DNA of 13,692 nt from Candidatus Thalassarchaeaceae archaeon. Lineage in GTDB: Archaea; Thermoplasmatota; Poseidoniia; Poseidoniales; Thalassarchaeaceae. Location of the stretch: assembly GCA_030747885.1 (NCBI GenBank), contig JASLJW010000074.1, positions 1 to 13,692 on the forward strand, given 5' to 3'. Under the pieces are notes generated by a model. The model was not told the origin of the DNA and ran no database searches. It worked only from the letters and a program-made list of their open reading frames with translations. Position 1 is the stretch's first letter. Each line of letters begins with the position of its first letter. Both the position numbers and the translations under genes were made by a program. This document shows, piece by piece, positions 7,089 to 13,692 of this stretch.

Positions 7089-7853
7089 ATGGGTGAGGCG
7101 CCTCTTCTCAAAATCGATGGCCTAGAAGCATCGATTGGAGATACCCCAATTTTGAAAGGAATCAATTTAGAAATCTTACCAGGGGAAGTCCACGCGGTGA
7201 TGGGCAGAAATGGCAGTGGGAAGTCCACCACTGCCCATGTTTTGATGGGGCATCCTGATTACGAAGTGACAAATGGAACCGTTCATCTTGATGGTGACGA
7301 TTTACTAGATATGGAAGCCTATGAACGAGCAAGGGCAGGGGTATTCCTATCTTTTCAATATCCACACTCTGTGCCTGGACTTCAAGTGGGTAACTTCCTA
7401 AGACGTTCAGTAGCAGCAATCAAGGGTGAAGAAGCGGCTAAAGGAACAGAATTTAGATCTCTTTTGAAATCTGGAATGGAACAACTTGGCCTCGATCGTT
7501 CATTCCTTTCAAGATATGTAAATGACGGATTCAGTGGGGGAGAAAAAAAGAGATTTGAAATTCTACAAATGATGTTGATAAAACCACGATTAGCAATTCT
7601 AGATGAGACCGATTCAGGCTTAGATATTGACGGGATACGAACTGTTGCCCAAGGAGTAGATGCAGCCATTAGAGGAACTAATTCAGGGGCACTAATCATC
7701 ACTCATTACAATCGGATATTAGAGCATGTAAAACCAGATCGAGTTCATATTTTGATTGATGGGAAAATCGTCATGTCTGGTGGACCAGAATTGGCAAATA
7801 AACTCGAAGAAAACGGATATGATTGGGTTGAAGCGGAGGTGATGGATGAATGA
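7089..7853 (+). CDS. sufC: SufC, Fe-S cluster assembly ATPase
   Basis: ATPase of the cytoplasmic SufBCD scaffold. Its ATP cycle drives conformational change in SufB-SufD during cluster assembly. From the ATG at 7089 it is 254 residues, normal for SufC. Walker A is GRNGSGKST (39-47), the Q-loop is SFQYP (88-92), the signature FSGGEKKR (148-155) is characteristic of SufC, Walker B and D-loop are LDETDSGLD (171-179), and the switch His is 206 in ITH. GTG at 7080 would add three residues; I prefer ATG because of the TATA spacing and because family N-termini begin close to this point. It is the first gene of the operon, and its stop overlaps the sufB start (ATGA). Confidence 0.97.
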   Translation: MGEAPLLKIDGLEASIGDTPILKGINLEILPGEVHAVMGRNGSGKSTTAHVLMGHPDYEVTNGTVHLDGDDLLDMEAYERARAGVFLSFQYPHSVPGLQVGNFLRRSVAAIKGEEAAKGTEFRSLLKSGMEQLGLDRSFLSRYVNDGFSGGEKKRFEILQMMLIKPRLAILDETDSGLDIDGIRTVAQGVDAAIRGTNSGALIITHYNRILEHVKPDRVHILIDGKIVMSGGPELANKLEENGYDWVEAEVMDE

Positions 7854-9256
7854 GTGATGAAGCACGATCTGCAGTGGGGGACTACAAAGCAGGATGGCAC
7901 GACCCTGAAAACGCTACCATCCGTTTCGATTTCGGACTTTCTGAGCAAGTTGTGCGAGATATTTCGGCTCTAAAGAATGAACCAGAATGGATGACTGAAA
8001 TTAGAGTCAAAGCATTTCATCACTTCATGGAACGGCCTATGCCCACATGGGGCAATATGCACATGCTTGAGGAGATTGACTTCGACAAAGTATGCTACTA
8101 CCTTCGTTCATCTAATGCAACAGAAAAAAATTGGGATGATGTTCCGGAAGACATTCGAAATACATTCAATCGATTAGGGATTCCTGAAGCAGAACAAAAG
8201 TGGTTATCAGGCGTAACTGCTCAATATGAATCAGAAGCAGTATACCACAGTATTCGTGAAGATCTAGAGGCCCAAGGAGTAATCTTCCTAGACATGGATA
8301 GCGGACTACGAGAATACGAAGGGATCGTAAAGGAATACTTCTGTTCAGTTGTCCCATTTTCGGACAACAAATTTTCCGCACTTAACACCGCTGTTTGGTC
8401 AGGTGGTTCATTCATCTATGTGCCTAGTGGGGTACATGTTGAGATGCCTGTTCAAGCATATTTCAGAATCAACGCAAAGAACATGGGGCAATTTGAACGA
8501 ACGTTAATTATCGCTGATGAAGGAAGCAGTATTCACTATGTTGAGGGTTGTACTGCACCAACTTACTCTACCGATTCACTGCATTCTGCAGTTGTTGAAT
8601 TGATTGCCCTTCCGGGGTCACACATTCGTTATTCAACTGTCCAAAACTGGTCAGCTAATGTTTACAATCTAGTCACAAAACGTGGAATTGCTCATGAAAA
8701 TGCCACCATTGAATGGATTGACGGGAATATCGGATCCAAACTCACCATGAAGTATCCAGCAGTCATTCTCAAGGGTGAGGGATCTCATGCAGAAGTAATC
8801 TCAGTTGCATATTCAGGAGCGGGACAACATCAAGATGCTGGGGCGAAAATACACCACCTTGCTAGCAATACCACCAGTAAGATCCTATCAAAAAGCATCA
8901 GTAAAAATGGTGGAAGGGGGTCCTACAGGGGCTTAGTAACAGTTTCACCTAAAGCAGAAAATTGCAAAGTGAATGTTGTTTGTGATGCATTACTACTAGA
9001 CGAAGAAAGTCGCTCAGATACATATCCGACAATGGAAGTAGGGAATTCCGGTGCAAGATGTGAGCATGAAGCATCTGTGAGTAAAGTTAGTGACGACCAA
9101 TTGTTCTACTTGATGAGTAGGGGGCATTCAGAAGAAGAAGCTCTTGCTCTAATTGTAAACGGGTTCTTTGAACCATTCACCAGAGAATTGCCAATGGAAT
9201 ATGCTGTTGAACTCAATCAGTTAATGGCACTTGAAATGGAAGGAAGTATCGGGTGA
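7850..9256 (+). CDS. sufB: SufB, Fe-S cluster scaffold subunit
   Basis: Core scaffold of the SufBCD complex on which Fe-S clusters are built from SufS/SufE sulfur. It has 468 residues, full length for the family. Recognisable segments are the N-terminal KAFHHFMERPMP (54-65), FIYVPSGVHVEMP (188-200), VEGCTAP (231-237), and the core beta-helix with QHQDAGAKIHH (326-336). The conserved cysteine, Cys378 in NVVCDALLLDE, corresponds by position to the essential SufB cysteine of E. coli. The C-terminal helical part has EHEASVSKVSDDQLFYL (405-421), a SufB/SufD hallmark. The start ATG overlaps the sufC stop by 4 nt, suggesting coupled translation and matched dosage. No odd features. Confidence 0.98.
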   Translation: MSDEARSAVGDYKAGWHDPENATIRFDFGLSEQVVRDISALKNEPEWMTEIRVKAFHHFMERPMPTWGNMHMLEEIDFDKVCYYLRSSNATEKNWDDVPEDIRNTFNRLGIPEAEQKWLSGVTAQYESEAVYHSIREDLEAQGVIFLDMDSGLREYEGIVKEYFCSVVPFSDNKFSALNTAVWSGGSFIYVPSGVHVEMPVQAYFRINAKNMGQFERTLIIADEGSSIHYVEGCTAPTYSTDSLHSAVVELIALPGSHIRYSTVQNWSANVYNLVTKRGIAHENATIEWIDGNIGSKLTMKYPAVILKGEGSHAEVISVAYSGAGQHQDAGAKIHHLASNTTSKILSKSISKNGGRGSYRGLVTVSPKAENCKVNVVCDALLLDEESRSDTYPTMEVGNSGARCEHEASVSKVSDDQLFYLMSRGHSEEEALALIVNGFFEPFTRELPMEYAVELNQLMALEMEGSIG

Positions 9257-9265
9257 GAATTCATC

Positions 9266-10369
9266 ATGAGGAAGACCTATCTGGAGAATTCTGATACCGA
9301 CAGAGCCGCCCACATTTGGAGGTATACGCCTTGGAAAAAGGCCCACCCAACAGGAGAGGTCGGTGATTTCCCCCCATCTACTTCACCCAACATTGGAATC
9401 TCTCTTGTAAATGGATCCCCAGTCCCTGAAGGAATAACTATTGAAGAAGCTACAGATTCCGACCTCAAGAGACTTGGTCAAAGCCTTGATTTCGATAATG
9501 GAACTGCTGCTCCAACATTCATTGCATCTCTAGCACCTTCAATTTCAATCTTAAAAATAGAAAATAAAACAATTATCGAAAGCCCTTTATTGATAAAAAT
9601 CCAAACTTCTGGAGAAACATGTGCAATTCGATTGTTAATCGATATTGGTTCCCAAGTTGAATGCGAGATTGTTACATTAATCGAAGGTGATGCAAAATGG
9701 ACTGGAATACTTCGAGAAGGAAGATATGGTCAAAATTCAATTGTGAACGATGTTGTTACTCAAATTACTGGACAGAGATTAATCCGATGTGATGCACTTT
9801 CTCTAGAAAGAGACGCGCAAATCAAAGCAGGAACAGTGAATGCCTCGTCATCTCAAGCAAAAATAGACATTCGACACTGGCTCTCTGAACCTGGTTCATC
9901 ACTCAAGGTGAACGGATCTATTCTTTCATCAAAAGAGGACCATTTGGACTCCCATATTGAAATCACCCATAGTGGAAAGGAAACTCGAAGTAGATTAGAA
10001 TGGCACTCCGCATGTGGAGAAAAAAGCAATACTACTGGAACAGGGATGCTAAGAATTGATGCTGGGGCGAAAGGGGCTGATGCTGGACAATTATTCCACA
10101 ATTTACTCCTTTCAAAAAAGGCAACTGCTAATTCAATCCCTGAATTAGAAGTACTCGAAAGTGAAGTGGTAGGATGTGGGCATGGAACTGCGAATGGTCC
10201 GATTGATGAAGAACAATTATTCTATCTCTCTACAAGAGGGTTTGATGAAGAACAAGCTAGATCAGCCCTAATAGCCGCTTTCTTGAATGCACCGCTTACA
10301 GATATGGGTTCTCAAGAGCTACATGGATACCTAATCGAACGAATTCAGAACCACCTTCGTAGCATTTGA
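9266..10369 (+). CDS. sufD: SufD, Fe-S cluster scaffold subunit (divergent)
   Basis: Partner of SufB in the SufBCD scaffold. It has 367 residues, shorter than the roughly 420 of E. coli SufD. The N-terminal half is weakly conserved. Identity rests on the C-terminal core: LFHNLLLS (276-283), then VGCGHGTANGPIDEEQLFYL (302-321), which matches the SufD CSHGATxGxLDEExLFYL block. His306 aligns with the functionally important SufD histidine (His360 in E. coli, from memory), followed by RGFDEEQAR (324-332). The ATG at 9266 has GGTGA about 9 nt upstream, overlapping the sufB stop. SufB and SufD are paralogues, but the short length, missing SufB cysteine region and position after sufB favour SufD. Confidence 0.93.
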   Translation: MRKTYLENSDTDRAAHIWRYTPWKKAHPTGEVGDFPPSTSPNIGISLVNGSPVPEGITIEEATDSDLKRLGQSLDFDNGTAAPTFIASLAPSISILKIENKTIIESPLLIKIQTSGETCAIRLLIDIGSQVECEIVTLIEGDAKWTGILREGRYGQNSIVNDVVTQITGQRLIRCDALSLERDAQIKAGTVNASSSQAKIDIRHWLSEPGSSLKVNGSILSSKEDHLDSHIEITHSGKETRSRLEWHSACGEKSNTTGTGMLRIDAGAKGADAGQLFHNLLLSKKATANSIPELEVLESEVVGCGHGTANGPIDEEQLFYLSTRGFDEEQARSALIAAFLNAPLTDMGSQELHGYLIERIQNHLRSI

Positions 10370-11652
10370 AGCATGGACGGGTTGAAAACAATCTAGCGAC
10401 TCGACATGGCATGGGGCTAGACCTTGACGCTATTCGAGCAGACTTCCCCATCCTTAGTAGGACAATGGAAGGAGGGAGACCTTTGGTCTACCTAGATAAC
10501 GCTGCAACTACTCAAAAACCTAAACAAGTAATCAATGCCATGAATTCATTCTATGAAAATTCAAATTCAAATGTTCATCGCGCAGTACACACATTAGCAG
10601 GAGAAGCAACTGAGGGGTACGAATCTGCCCGAACTGAGATTGCGTCATATTTCGGCGCACCTCGAGATCATCTAATTTTCACTAGTGGGACCACTGAAGC
10701 CATCAATCTTGTAGCATATGGATGGGCTCGAGCTAATCTCTCTAAAGGAGATGTCATTTTAACTACAGAAATGGAACATCATGCAGATATCGTACCATGG
10801 CAGATTCTCTCAAAAGAGCGAGGGGTCGAAATTCGTTACATTCCTTTGGAGCGTGATACCTTAACACTAGACATGGATGCATTTGAAATTGGGGTGCAGG
10901 ATGCTAGTTTGGTTTGTGTAGTACATACATCAAATGTTCTAGGAGTAAGAAACAATGTCGAACAAATAATCGATATTTCAAAAAAGACAGGAAATCACGG
11001 TAAAGGTGCATTCGTAATGATTGATGCAGCACAGGCAGCACCACATGAAAAAATCAACTTCATTGAACTGGGATGTGATTTCATGGCTCTAAGTTCACAC
11101 AAAATGGGGGGACCTACTGGAATAGGTGGACTCTTCGTAAAACCAGAAATTATGGAAACAATGGATCCATTTATTTCAGGTGGCGATATGATTGAAACCG
11201 TAACACTAGAAGGGTCTACCTTTCAGAAAGGACCACAAAAATTTGAAGCTGGAACTCCCAGAATAGCCGAAGCATTTGGATGGCATGCTGCAATCAAATG
11301 GTTATCTCAACTAGATATGCAGTTAGTACACGAACATGTTTCAAATCTTGCAAGAATTACTTCCGAAAAAATGTCGTCCATCCCCGGAATTAAAATCTAT
11401 GGAAGACATGATTTGGATACTTGTTCTGGAGTGGTTTCATTCCTACATGAATCAATACATGCAGAAGATCTAGCTCATTTACTCGATTCAGGAGGATTCG
11501 CTGTTAGAACCGGACACCATTGTGCTCAACCATTAATGGAAGCTCTAGGAGTTTCGAGTACCGCTCGAATCTCCTTCTGGCTTTACAATACTCAAGAAGA
11601 AGCAGATGCTTTCATTGATTATCTGTCTTCAATAGTACAACGGTTCGGTTGA
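10366..11652 (+). CDS. sufS: SufS, PLP-dependent cysteine desulfurase
   Basis: Converts L-cysteine to L-alanine and holds the sulfur as a persulfide for SufE. Class V aminotransferase fold. Residues in the 428-aa frame are YLDNAATTQKP (42-52), TSGTTEAIN (106-114), EMEHHADIVPW (135-145) with PLP-stacking His, IDAAQAAPH (219-227), PLP lysine Lys246 in SSHKMGGPTG, and the persulfide cysteine Cys386 in RTGHHCAQP. The start is uncertain. TTG at 10366 overlaps the sufD stop (TTGA) but has no SD. ATG at 10411 gives MGLDLDAIRADFPIL, where family proteins usually begin, so the first 15 residues may not be translated. All catalytic residues are present. Confidence 0.96.
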   Translation: MKHGRVENNLATRHGMGLDLDAIRADFPILSRTMEGGRPLVYLDNAATTQKPKQVINAMNSFYENSNSNVHRAVHTLAGEATEGYESARTEIASYFGAPRDHLIFTSGTTEAINLVAYGWARANLSKGDVILTTEMEHHADIVPWQILSKERGVEIRYIPLERDTLTLDMDAFEIGVQDASLVCVVHTSNVLGVRNNVEQIIDISKKTGNHGKGAFVMIDAAQAAPHEKINFIELGCDFMALSSHKMGGPTGIGGLFVKPEIMETMDPFISGGDMIETVTLEGSTFQKGPQKFEAGTPRIAEAFGWHAAIKWLSQLDMQLVHEHVSNLARITSEKMSSIPGIKIYGRHDLDTCSGVVSFLHESIHAEDLAHLLDSGGFAVRTGHHCAQPLMEALGVSSTARISFWLYNTQEEADAFIDYLSSIVQRFG

Positions 11653-11679
11653 AATCAAAACAAAATATAGGGGTATAAC

Positions 11680-12102
11680 ATGTCTGATTGGCCTCTTCCA
11701 CTTCAGGAAATCATTGACGAATTCAAGGAATGTTTCGACAGAATGGAACGACTTGAACTACTTTTTGAGTATGCCAAAAAATTACCACATGAACTTGAAA
11801 CCAAAGATTGGACCGATGAAAACAGAGTCAGAGGTTGTCAATCAGAAGCACATGTTGAATGCACTATAGATGAAAATGGAGGATTTCAACTACATGGTGC
11901 CGCAGACGCAAATATCGTACAAGGGTTAATTGCAATTTTAGCGATAGGTGTTGACGGATTACCCCCCTCTTCAGTAGCAAATATCAAACCTGATTTTGTG
12001 GATGAAATGGATGTTAAAGCATCACTTACTCCTTCAAGAGCGAACGGTTTCATGAATATGTTTGAAATGATTCGACAAACTGCTGAACAAATGTCAAATT
12101 AA
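11680..12102 (+). CDS. sufE: SufE, sulfur-acceptor protein for SufS
   Basis: Takes persulfide sulfur from SufS and passes it to SufBCD. It has 140 residues, the family's usual length. The defining motif is RVRGCQSEAHVE (49-60) with acceptor Cys53, matching the SufE RVxGCQSxVW pattern; the C-terminal helices (about 100-138) also fit. Cys18 is a second cysteine outside the motif. The ATG at 11680 has GGGGT 5 nt upstream in a 27-nt gap after sufS. This is SufE rather than SufU: SufU is IscU-like and has several zinc-binding cysteines that are absent here. SufE is uncommon in archaea as far as I know, so the operon may have been acquired from bacteria. Confidence 0.95.
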   Translation: MSDWPLPLQEIIDEFKECFDRMERLELLFEYAKKLPHELETKDWTDENRVRGCQSEAHVECTIDENGGFQLHGAADANIVQGLIAILAIGVDGLPPSSVANIKPDFVDEMDVKASLTPSRANGFMNMFEMIRQTAEQMSN

Positions 12103-12113
12103 AGGTGAAAAGA

Positions 12114-12428
12114 ATGGACATAAAAGAAGAAGTCTTGGAATCAATTAGAACTGTTGAAGACCCAGAAATGAAAATTAGTGTTGTCGATCTAGGGCTAATA
12201 TATGATATTAGAGTAGAAGAAACAGAAAATGGAAAACATGCAGAAATAGATTTGACGTTGACTTCACCTGGATGCCCTGCAGCTCCAGAGATTATGGCAG
12301 CAGTTCATCGAGCAGGGCTAGAAACTAAGGAAATTGAATCGGTCCATGTGAATCTAGTATGGTCACCCCGATGGGACCCGAAAATCCATGCCTCAGAAGA
12401 CGCACAATTTGAATTAGGAATTTTCTAA
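12114..12428 (+). CDS. sufT: SufT-like MIP18/DUF59 family protein
   Basis: Fe-S cluster maturation factor of the MIP18 (DUF59) family, as found at the end of many suf operons. It is 104 residues from the ATG at 12114. Visible family blocks are VEDPEMKISVVDLGLIYDI (14-32), LTLTSPGCPAAPEI (47-60) with the conserved Cys54, and LVWSPRWDP (81-89). The SD AGGTGA (12103-12108) sits 5 nt before ATG 12114. The GTG at 12105, which would add three residues, lies inside that SD and is unlikely to be used. It follows sufE by 11 nt. The C-terminus overlaps the convergent TFB gene by 15 bp. SufT-like function is inferred from family and operon position. Confidence 0.93.
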   Translation: MDIKEEVLESIRTVEDPEMKISVVDLGLIYDIRVEETENGKHAEIDLTLTSPGCPAAPEIMAAVHRAGLETKEIESVHVNLVWSPRWDPKIHASEDAQFELGIF

Positions 12429-13430
12429 CTTCGGGATTCTTTGATTAAGTAATTTCAGCAATCCTCGAATAGTTACTTCACTAACTCCACATACCTTGCA
12501 AACTTCACTCTGAGTTCTGTTGGAACCACAGTCTGCAGCTGCACGATAAAGAAGAACACCAGCAATTCCTGACGGTTTTTTACCTTGCCAAGCCAAGTCT
12601 TCCTTGGTCTGATCCCAAATCTCATTGGCTCTCCCTAATACCTTGGGAGGAAGTTGGAGGTCAGAATGGAATTTATCTAGATATTCGGTAGGGCCAGAAA
12701 TGTGGTGAGTACCTAATTCACGAGCAACCAATCGTATGGTCCTCTTCAACTCCTTTACCTCGACTTCTTTTACCATGTCGAAGTTCTGTGCAATATCTTC
12801 TATTCTCCTAGGAATCCTAGCCTCACGAGCAGCAATATAAACACAGGCAGCTGTAACTCCTCTAATTGATCGGCCTGTGACTAAACCCTTCTCCACTGCC
12901 TTACGGTATAGAGCACTGGCTTGATCCCTCAATTGAGGGGGGAGGTCACCCCTATCACGAATGAATTGCATTGCCTTAGCTAGATTCCTTGACCTACTAT
13001 CTCGAGTTTTTGAACGTTGATCAATAGTTGCCCTTCTCCTCCAATCTCTGACCTGTCGAGTATTCATTCCATTCAATCTAGCACTACTACCTACTAGGTC
13101 ACGTTTGTCGATAACCGTTGAGAGCCCTTTGTCTGAAAGACTCACAGTAGTTGGCGCGCCAACACGAGAACGATCAGCACAATCCGAATGATTGACCCAA
13201 TCTGCACCAGGATCTATCATATTCTGTTCTGCGACAAAGCCACAATTAGAACAAACAATTTCTCCTCTGGAAATGTCTGTGTCCCATTCATTAGCGCCAC
13301 AAAATGTACATGGTTCTGATTGACCGTCTGTTCGACGTTGCTTCTTACTTGGTCGAGGAGAAGAAACGAAATCTCCACCTCTTCTTGAACGACCAGTTCG
13401 GGTAGTTTCAGATTTTTTTCTGGGTTCCAT
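12414..13430 (-). CDS. tfb: Transcription initiation factor TFB (TFIIB family)
   Basis: Archaeal general transcription factor that binds TBP-TATA-BRE and recruits RNA polymerase. From the ATG at 13430 it is 338 residues. A basic N-terminal extension of about 38 residues precedes the zinc ribbon (Cys41, Cys44, Cys60, Cys63). The B-reader/linker region has DRSRVGAP (86-93) and DKGLSTVID (100-108), followed by two cyclin repeats (about 149-240 and 243-333). The second ends in a recognition-helix region with VSEVTIRGLLKLL. An in-frame GTG at 13475 would add 15 residues. I reject it because a good TATA box lies only 3-10 nt upstream of that GTG, which puts the expected transcript start near 13455. 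GAGAGTGAT just before ATG 13430 could act as an SD. Whether this is the main TFB or one of several cannot be told. Confidence 0.96.
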   Translation of the reverse strand: MEPRKKSETTRTGRSRRGGDFVSSPRPSKKQRRTDGQSEPCTFCGANEWDTDISRGEIVCSNCGFVAEQNMIDPGADWVNHSDCADRSRVGAPTTVSLSDKGLSTVIDKRDLVGSSARLNGMNTRQVRDWRRRATIDQRSKTRDSRSRNLAKAMQFIRDRGDLPPQLRDQASALYRKAVEKGLVTGRSIRGVTAACVYIAAREARIPRRIEDIAQNFDMVKEVEVKELKRTIRLVARELGTHHISGPTEYLDKFHSDLQLPPKVLGRANEIWDQTKEDLAWQGKKPSGIAGVLLYRAAADCGSNRTQSEVCKVCGVSEVTIRGLLKLLNQRIPKLENS

Positions 13431-13477
13431 ACTATCACTCTCTTCCCAACTCGGGGTTGTATAGTTCGACTCCACAG

Positions 13478-13485
13478 TATTTAAG
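13478..13485 (-). promoter_or_regulatory. Candidate TATA box for the TFB gene
   Basis: Read on the minus strand this is CTTAAATA, close to the archaeal TTTAWATA consensus. A transcript start about 25 nt downstream falls near 13455, leaving a roughly 25-nt leader before ATG 13430. The element is nearly symmetric and could also serve the plus-strand gene at 13562. Confidence 0.55.
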
Positions 13486-13514
13486 GATTACCAATTGAGG
13501 AATCATTTCTTGAC

Positions 13515-13522
13515 ACTAAATA
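13515..13522 (+). promoter_or_regulatory. Weak candidate TATA box for the MBL-fold gene
   Basis: ACTAAATA on the plus strand. A start site about 25 nt downstream would be near 13544, inside the inverted repeat at 13533-13557. The alternative is the near-symmetric element at 13478-13485, with a start near 13508. Confidence 0.3.
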
Positions 13523-13532
13523 GAGGCAATAC

Positions 13533-13557
13533 CTTGATTCACAGAGGGTGAATCAAG
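13533..13557 (+). repeat. Perfect inverted repeat (10-bp arms, 5-nt loop) just upstream of the MBL-fold gene
   Basis: CTTGATTCAC (13533-13542) and GTGAATCAAG (13548-13557) are exact reverse complements around the loop AGAGG (13543-13547). The repeat ends 4 nt before the GTG start at 13562. The likely SD, GAGGGTGA (13544-13551), spans the loop and the 3' arm, so an RNA hairpin would partly bury it. At DNA level it could instead be a dimeric operator. Confidence 0.7.
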
Positions 13558-13561
13558 ACAT

Positions 13562-13692
13562 GTGGAAGTCATCCGCCTCCCCGGCATCCATCATGACTGT
13601 AGTATCTCCATTGTAGCTGGCACAAAACATAGTGTTTTGATTGATTCAGGAACTGCTTGGCACCAAGTCAATGTTGAGGAGAGGATTAGGGC
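13562..13692 (+). CDS. Metallo-beta-lactamase-fold protein (partial, N-terminus only)
   Basis: The frame is open for 43 codons to the window edge. It starts at GTG 13562, the only in-frame start after the stop at 13535-13537, with SD GAGGGTGA (13544-13551) at 10-nt spacing. The translation begins VEVIRLPGIHHDCSISIV, then VLIDSGTAWHQ near residues 27-37. A short strand followed by an LIDxGT strand-loop is the usual N-terminal signature of metallo-beta-lactamase-fold hydrolases. The zinc-binding HxHxDH motif lies beyond the window, so substrate and activity cannot be assigned. It is divergent from TFB across about 130 bp. Codon 13560-13562 (ATG) is in another frame and soon meets a stop. Confidence 0.7.
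   Translation, partial: MEVIRLPGIHHDCSISIVAGTKHSVLIDSGTAWHQVNVEERIR

Noticed and set aside
11661..11674. AT-rich CAAAATATAG before sufE as an internal promoter
   Set aside because: A start about 25 nt downstream would fall inside the sufE coding region. The segment is better explained as a spacer with the GGGGT SD.
13560..13617. ATG at 13560 as start of a small plus-strand gene
   Set aside because: That frame meets a stop after about 19 codons. The overlapping GTG frame gives a recognisable metallo-beta-lactamase-fold N-terminus.

Overview
The window looks like chromosomal DNA from an archaeon. The two clearest markers are a TFIIB-type transcription factor (TFB) and an archaeal-type tRNA-guanine transglycosylase with a C-terminal PUA domain (archaeosine pathway). 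TATA-like boxes and Shine-Dalgarno (SD) motifs both occur. A complete aerobic-style SUF iron-sulfur operon, AT-rich DNA by eye, and Asp-rich DxDxDG-type loops in an exported domain together suggest a marine Thermoplasmatota/Euryarchaeota lineage such as Marine Group II (Ca. Poseidoniales). That placement is an inference.

Layout. Positions 1-6985 are all on the minus strand. In transcription order they hold a NifU-domain protein, an archaeosine-type TGT, and a tightly overlapping four-gene ABC-2 exporter cluster (ATPase A, permease A, ATPase B, permease B). Permease B runs off the left edge. Positions 7089-12428 are on the plus strand and form a sufC-sufB-sufD-sufS-sufE-sufT operon. It starts from an intergenic region shared with the divergent NifU-domain gene. 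A TFB gene (minus strand) meets the suf operon tail to tail with a 15-bp overlap. At the right edge, divergent from TFB, is the start of a metallo-beta-lactamase-fold gene, preceded by a perfect 10-bp-arm inverted repeat.

How the genes work together. SufS/SufE mobilise sulfur, SufBCD builds Fe-S clusters, and SufT (MIP18/DUF59) and the NifU-domain protein probably help cluster maturation or transfer, so seven Fe-S genes share one control region. The ABC genes form a separate module, probably one heteromeric exporter or two related ones. One permease carries a roughly 260-residue extracytoplasmic insert rich in acidic, calcium-loop-like motifs.

The most unusual gene is the TGT. It keeps both catalytic aspartates at family spacing, yet all four zinc ligands (Cys, Cys, Cys, His) are replaced. 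Its middle region also aligns with a degraded ArcS-type motif. I saw no tRNA, rRNA, CRISPR array, insertion sequence or phage gene. No gene-free stretch exceeds about 135 bases.
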